Of a stretch of 64,000 nucleotides of DNA, positions 59,523-64,000 are shown piece by piece. The notes below the pieces were generated by a model. It searched no databases and was not told where the DNA came from. It saw only the letters and a list, made by a program, of their open reading frames with translations. The DNA is from Citrus sinensis (taxonomy: Eukaryota; Streptophyta; Magnoliopsida; Sapindales; Rutaceae). A program made the position numbers and the translations under genes. Positions within the stretch are counted from its first letter, which is position 1. Each line of letters begins with the position of its first letter. The stretch spans positions 10,290,501 through 10,354,500 of the forward strand of contig NC_068557.1 of NCBI RefSeq assembly GCF_022201045.2, in the 5' to 3' direction.

Positions 59523-62164
59523 ATGCAATCAATAGAAAATCTGGTGACCCAAATCCAAGGGCTATCAAGCAACGCATCAGATATCACAGCCCTTAAGGAT
59601 TACTTGAAAGCAGGTGAAGATTTGCTCCGCTCTGAGTCGACTCGCTTGCTGTCGTTTCTCGACCAGCTCGACCCCTCCAAGCACTCCCTCGGTTACCTTT
59701 ATTTCTTGTAATTACTTCTAATAATTCTAACATTAACTTTTAATTATTATGCTTGTGCATTGTGTTAGGCTTTTATAATTCAAGGGTTTGCTTTTATGTT
59801 ATTGTTGGTTCTCAGAAAAAGAAAAAAAAAAGCATTTGTTTATTAGTTATTGTACTCGTAGATTATTTTAAGATTTTTAACTATTGTATTACGGATAAAT
59901 GTTTGTTTTGTTTAATTGCTAGATTAGATAAATAAAGTCTTTTGGTTGCGGAGAAATCAAATAGATGAGCATTTTTTTTTTCAAATTTTATTTTTAGGGT
60001 TTATAGGAGAAAAGAAAATGTATATTTTTTAGGAATATTGACTTGTTGTTTTCTTAAAGAGTTTTGAGATTAATGTTATTTAGTGAAAGATTATTATTTC
60101 CTGACTGGTTTTTGAGCATTGGAAGGAGTTAATTGTATGTGTTTTGTGGGGACAGAGAGCCATGTATGTACTGTTCGATAACGAAAGAGCGAGCAAACAC
60201 ACTGGTTCCAATCATTGCTCGATTCATTACTTCTTGTTCTGCGGAGCAGATTCGTTACGTGCCAGAGAAGTGTATGGATCTTTTAATTTGAATCGAGTTG
60301 TGCTTCACATTATTGTATCTTTGACTGTTAGTTGGCAATTGGCATTATTGAGATAATTCTTTTGTTGTGTGTGTTTGTAGTCATCAATGTTTGTAAGAGG
60401 TATAAGGATCAAGTGTTGCTGCTTGAAGCACCCATCAGAGGGGTGGGTCCAATGCTGACCGCTATCCGCAAGATTCAGTCCTCCACTGAGCATTTGACCA
60501 CTTTGCATCCAGAGTTTCTTCAACTTTGTCTATTGGCTAAGTGCTATAAAGCTGGTCTTTCTGTTTTAGAGGATGACATTTATGAGATTAATCTGCCAAG
60601 GGACTTTTTTCTCTATTGTTATTATGGGTAGGTTGCTCTTGATGCTTGGTTTTTATTTTTATTTCCTTGAACACTTTTGTACTTAAGTACTTACATTATG
60701 ATGAGAGATGTATTTTCTGTGGCATTTGTCTTGTTTCATTGGACACTTTTCTTCCCTTATCTTCCTTGTAGCCTTCTATGTTTTATTTGAGATTTCTTAT
60801 TTTTTATGCCCATGCACTGCAAATCCTCATGGTTCCTTAGGCACTTTACTGCACGGAAGTGTTTAATTTAATCGAAGTTTATACTGAATAACTGCATTTG
60901 TACTGATATCTTTTTACACAATCAATTTGTGCAATGGATAAGCTAATTATCTGTAACTAGTTGCTGCTTTCACTTAGATTCTCCTCGGGCAGATCAAGCA
61001 ATATTGGCTTGGCTGGTATAAGCTACATGGAACATCTACTAGTGAAAGTAATTAACTTAATGGAATAAATAATTGAGAATAAAATTTTCTGTCTTTTGTG
61101 ATAACTCGGTATTTCTGAACCATTGAGGATATTGAGCATTTTTAGGTTCCCTTGTGCTTTGTCCTTTTTAGTTATCTAGATGGCTGTCTGATTCCAACTT
61201 AACATAGAAAACATTTTATTGTGAGTTAAATGGCTGCAAATTATGGACTTTTCACATATGATGTTGTAAGACAGACATCACTTGTTTTAGTCGGTGGTAA
61301 TTGATAGTTATTTTGAGTAAACATCAGGCAGCCAGTTCATTACGTCGAATGTTGTATTGTCTTGATATTATGTAGATTTATTTAATTCAAAAGAATTATT
61401 TAATCAAATTTTAAGAGTTACTTATGCCTTGAGGTTTGGATGTTTCTCTTGTTATATCCTTTTTGAGTATGATTTCTGACCGTGTTTCACATTGCATTTG
61501 ACAGTGGGATGATATTCATCGGGCAAAAGCGCTTTCGGAAAGCTTTGGAGCTTCTACACAATGTGCGTCACTTTGCTACATGCAGTTCGCACATAATTGC
61601 TCATCACTAAACATCGTTGGTGTGATAGAACAAATCCTAATTTCTTTAGTTGTCTTTCAGGTCGTGACTGCTCCTATGTCCAGTATCAATGCTATAGCTG
61701 TTGAAGCATACAAAAAATATATATTAGTTTCCCTCATTCACCATGGACAGGTACGCTATGCTCTTTTCTTTTACCTTTCTTCTTGACATTTTTATGAATT
61801 TGACTGGAGAAGGTTGTTAAAAAAGAATACTTGGAAAAACAATTTTCTGTTTGGAACCTTATTTGTAGAACTGATCAGTGTTTATTGAAATGGACATACT
61901 GATTTGATAAATATTAAAATTCTTGCAAAAGGTAGAACTAGTAAACAGGCAGCTTTTAAAATTAATTACACAGTTATTTTTAATTTTTCTGGAAAAGGTC
62001 TAGACAAGTGTTAACTTGGATAAGTTCATCTTGCATTCTATTTCTAGTCACATCCTTTGAGATACATCCACCTACATTTTTTGTAATTTTTTTGACAGTT
62101 CTCTTCCACCCTCCCTAAGTACACTTCTTCAGCAGCTCAGAGGAATCTAAAGAATTTTAGTCAG
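59523..62164 (+). CDS. CSN3: COP9 signalosome subunit 3, 5' part
   Basis: Six exons visible: 59523-59707, 60156-60271, 60381-60627, 61505-61562, 61661-61750, 62099-62164; GT/AG and in phase, 254 residues, then a long intron running past the window end. The family is about 425 residues, so roughly the PCI domain and C-terminus lie outside. The COP9 signalosome removes NEDD8 from cullins and so controls ubiquitin ligases; in plants its loss gives the cop/det/fus seedling phenotype. Motifs: LDQLDPSKHSLGYLYFLEP (about 47-65), VPIIARFITSCSAEQIRYVP, APIRGVGPMLTAIRKIQSS, HPEFLQLCLLAKCYK, LPRDFFLYCYYGGMIFIGQK and VVTAPMSSINAIAVEAYKKY. The last visible intron holds a 1.06-kb hAT-like element. This call is firm. 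Confidence 0.94.
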
Positions 62165-62927
62165 GTAAAGCCTATATCTGTTAGCATTGTTATGAATGTT
62201 GCTACTCTTTGGTTTTCATGTTTTATCTTTTAGATCATTTTGATGCACCAATTGATTAATTTTATGATGAAAACATGGATTACAATAATCCTAATCTGAC
62301 GAGATTATTTTGCTATCTTTCGAATGGCGTAGGATGCTTGCAATTTTTTAGTCCTCAGTTTCAATGTGTCTGCCTGACAATTACTAACTTGGTTACTGGT
62401 AGAATGACACTTTTAGCTATATAAATATTTTATTTTTTGTTATTAGATGTCCCGATGACAACTTTCATGATTCTTCATGCCATGACAGTCCTTTGAGAAA
62501 AATAAGGTGGATTTATTGTTTTCCATGCTTTCCCCTTACAAAATGAGATCAACCATATATGCATGACATAGAATTATGACAAAGACATTATGGGCTGGAA
62601 ATTATGCAGTGTTCTTTGAAATTTTGGTCTGTACAATGGCAAGGAAGTAATCATTTAGACTACGTTAATGATCTGGGCAGGCGATAAGTGAAATGGGGCA
62701 TGATTTTCTGCCATTTTTGAAGACATGTATTTAATGGAATTTTTGTGATTAAGGGACAAGAAAAGTCTGTTATATATGGGGTGGCAGGTGAGCCTGACTT
62801 ATGTGTGGGGATATCTTGTATCTGGCAAATAGATTTCTTCTTTAATGTTTCTAAAATGAGATTGTCCTTTGTGATTTTTTCATTGAATACATTGAAGTTG
62901 AACCTGCTGTAGTAAATTCATTAAACA

Positions 62928-63988
62928 TAGGGATGGCAATTGTACCCGCAAATCCACAAATCCGCCCAAACCTGCCCGCCAAAACCCGCCCGTTGCAGGT
63001 AATTTTACCCGTTGCGGGCGGGTTTAGTATTATAAACTAAAACCTGCACATGGATGCGGGTGGGTTTGATATTAACCTTATATCCGGTGGATACCCGCAT
63101 GGATATCCACTAGACCCGCAATATTTTTAATTTAAAAATGTATAAAGAAAATAATGTTATTATTCAAATTACCAAATAGCCAAAGGCCCAAAGTTGTGTA
63201 TGTGTGTACATGACCCATCTCCCATTCTAAAGTCATGACCTAAAGAAAACTAAAGGCATTTCCCTTTGACTTAGCCGCGCACCCATCTGACCATCTCTTA
63301 TCTCTGTCTTCATTCAATCATTCTTTTCTTTTTCAGCCGTGAGCTTGTGACAGTGAGCCAGCGCCCTACACCCAACTTAATTCATGGATTATTATATATC
63401 TATTATAATTTTATACGTGCTATTTTTCTTTAACTTAATACATGAATTATTTTATTATTATAATTTTTTTCTTTGGATTAGTATTTGAAAATATTAATCT
63501 TAATTATTATTGTAGGCATTGTGTTAGATGGGTGCTTATGGTGGTGAATGAAATGAATATCTTCTTTTTGAGCTTGTTTTAAATGATAATATGAAATGTA
63601 ATTATTATTTTTAAATATTGGTTTGTGTTTTTAAAATAGATTTGTGTAATTTATACTTAAATTTGAGAATTTGTATTGGATTGATGTTGAAATTTTAATT
63701 TTTCATTTACATTGTTTAAATATAAAATTGAGTATGTTATATGGAATTTGAGGTTATTATTATAAATTTATATATTAAACATTTGTGATTTTAAATACGG
63801 AAACCCGCAAAAAATCCGTCGGGTACCATTGCGGGTTTGGTAATTGTCAAAACTCGCTGCGCGTGGGTTTTTTTTAAAAAAATTAAAATCCGCTGTGGGT
63901 TGCGGGTAGATTTGGAAATTTAAATTTTGTGCGGGTTTGGGTTTGGTAATGGCAAACCCGCTGCGGGCGGTGCCCATTACCACCCCTA
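62928..63988. mobile_element. hAT-like non-autonomous element in CSN3 intron
   Basis: Ends TAGGGATGGCAATTGTACCC and, inverted, TAGGGGTGGTAATGGGCACC, flanked by a perfect 8-bp duplication ATTAAACA at 62920-62927 and 63989-63996. Both ends are rich in CGGGTTT/AAACCCG repeats (CCCGC-type) that pair with each other. The interior is AT-rich and non-coding. The 8-bp duplication and TAGGG end fit hAT. Confidence 0.88.
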
Positions 63989-64000
63989 ATTAAACATCTC

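Noticed and set aside
1..64000. tRNA or rRNA genes and CRISPR arrays
   Set aside because: No tRNA cloverleaf boxes, rRNA segments or spaced short repeats were noticed; the 793-bp array and coding repeat have none of the features of a CRISPR.

Overview
This is nuclear DNA of a flowering plant, almost certainly a eudicot. Genes have many short AT-rich introns with GT/AG borders, several proteins belong to plant lineages (SYN/RAD21 cohesin, COP9 signalosome CSN3, DUF1985/ULP1 transposon proteins), and the spaces between genes are full of plant transposable elements. Some protein details felt Citrus-like, but I cannot confirm species from the sequence. All gene models were spliced by eye from reading frame, splice sites and remembered family motifs; no alignment was run.

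Left part (1-21.5 kb): a gene-poor stretch with a small Mutator-type MITE, then a four-exon ankyrin-repeat gene (+, 5752-10034), a seven-exon mitochondrial ribosome recycling factor (-, 10707-13210) with telo-box motifs upstream, an AT-rich divergent intergenic region with a MITE, and a thirteen-exon alpha-kleisin cohesin gene of the SYN2/RAD21.1 type (+, 15922-21518) carrying nine in-frame copies of a 45-bp coding repeat.

Middle part (22-48 kb): an accessory region. A broken mitochondrial pyruvate carrier (MPC1-like) copy at 22.3 kb and an apparently intact one at 31.2 kb, in the same orientation, flank a complete 6.9-kb Mutator-like element (23685-30608) with a perfect 9-bp target duplication. 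That element holds a mudrA-type transposase (+) and an ULP1-type cysteine protease gene (-) that converge, both damaged, and a cluster of TGGTGCGACAGG palindromes at each subterminus. Then come a hAT-like element, a decayed Ty1/copia remnant (-), a 5.55-kb head-to-tail array of seven near-identical 793-bp units, and two solo LTRs of one family in opposite orientation, each with its own 5-bp target duplication. The array unit runs from copia gag (with a small internal inversion) across the insertion junction into the first 96 bp of the left solo LTR, so the order of events can be read.

Right part (48-64 kb): gene-rich again. Mitochondrial ribosomal protein uL13m (+, 48935-51785), a phosducin-like/VIAF-type thioredoxin-fold co-chaperone (-, 52591-54832), a 4-kb cluster of five MITEs of at least three kinds, and the first six exons of COP9 signalosome subunit 3 (+, from 59523), which runs off the window; its last visible intron holds a 1.06-kb hAT-like element. 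No operon logic applies; the genes are independent housekeeping or regulatory genes, two of them (RRF and uL13m) for mitochondrial translation. The best candidates for something new are the nascent tandem array, the subterminal palindrome clusters of the Mutator element, and the repeat expansion inside the cohesin gene.
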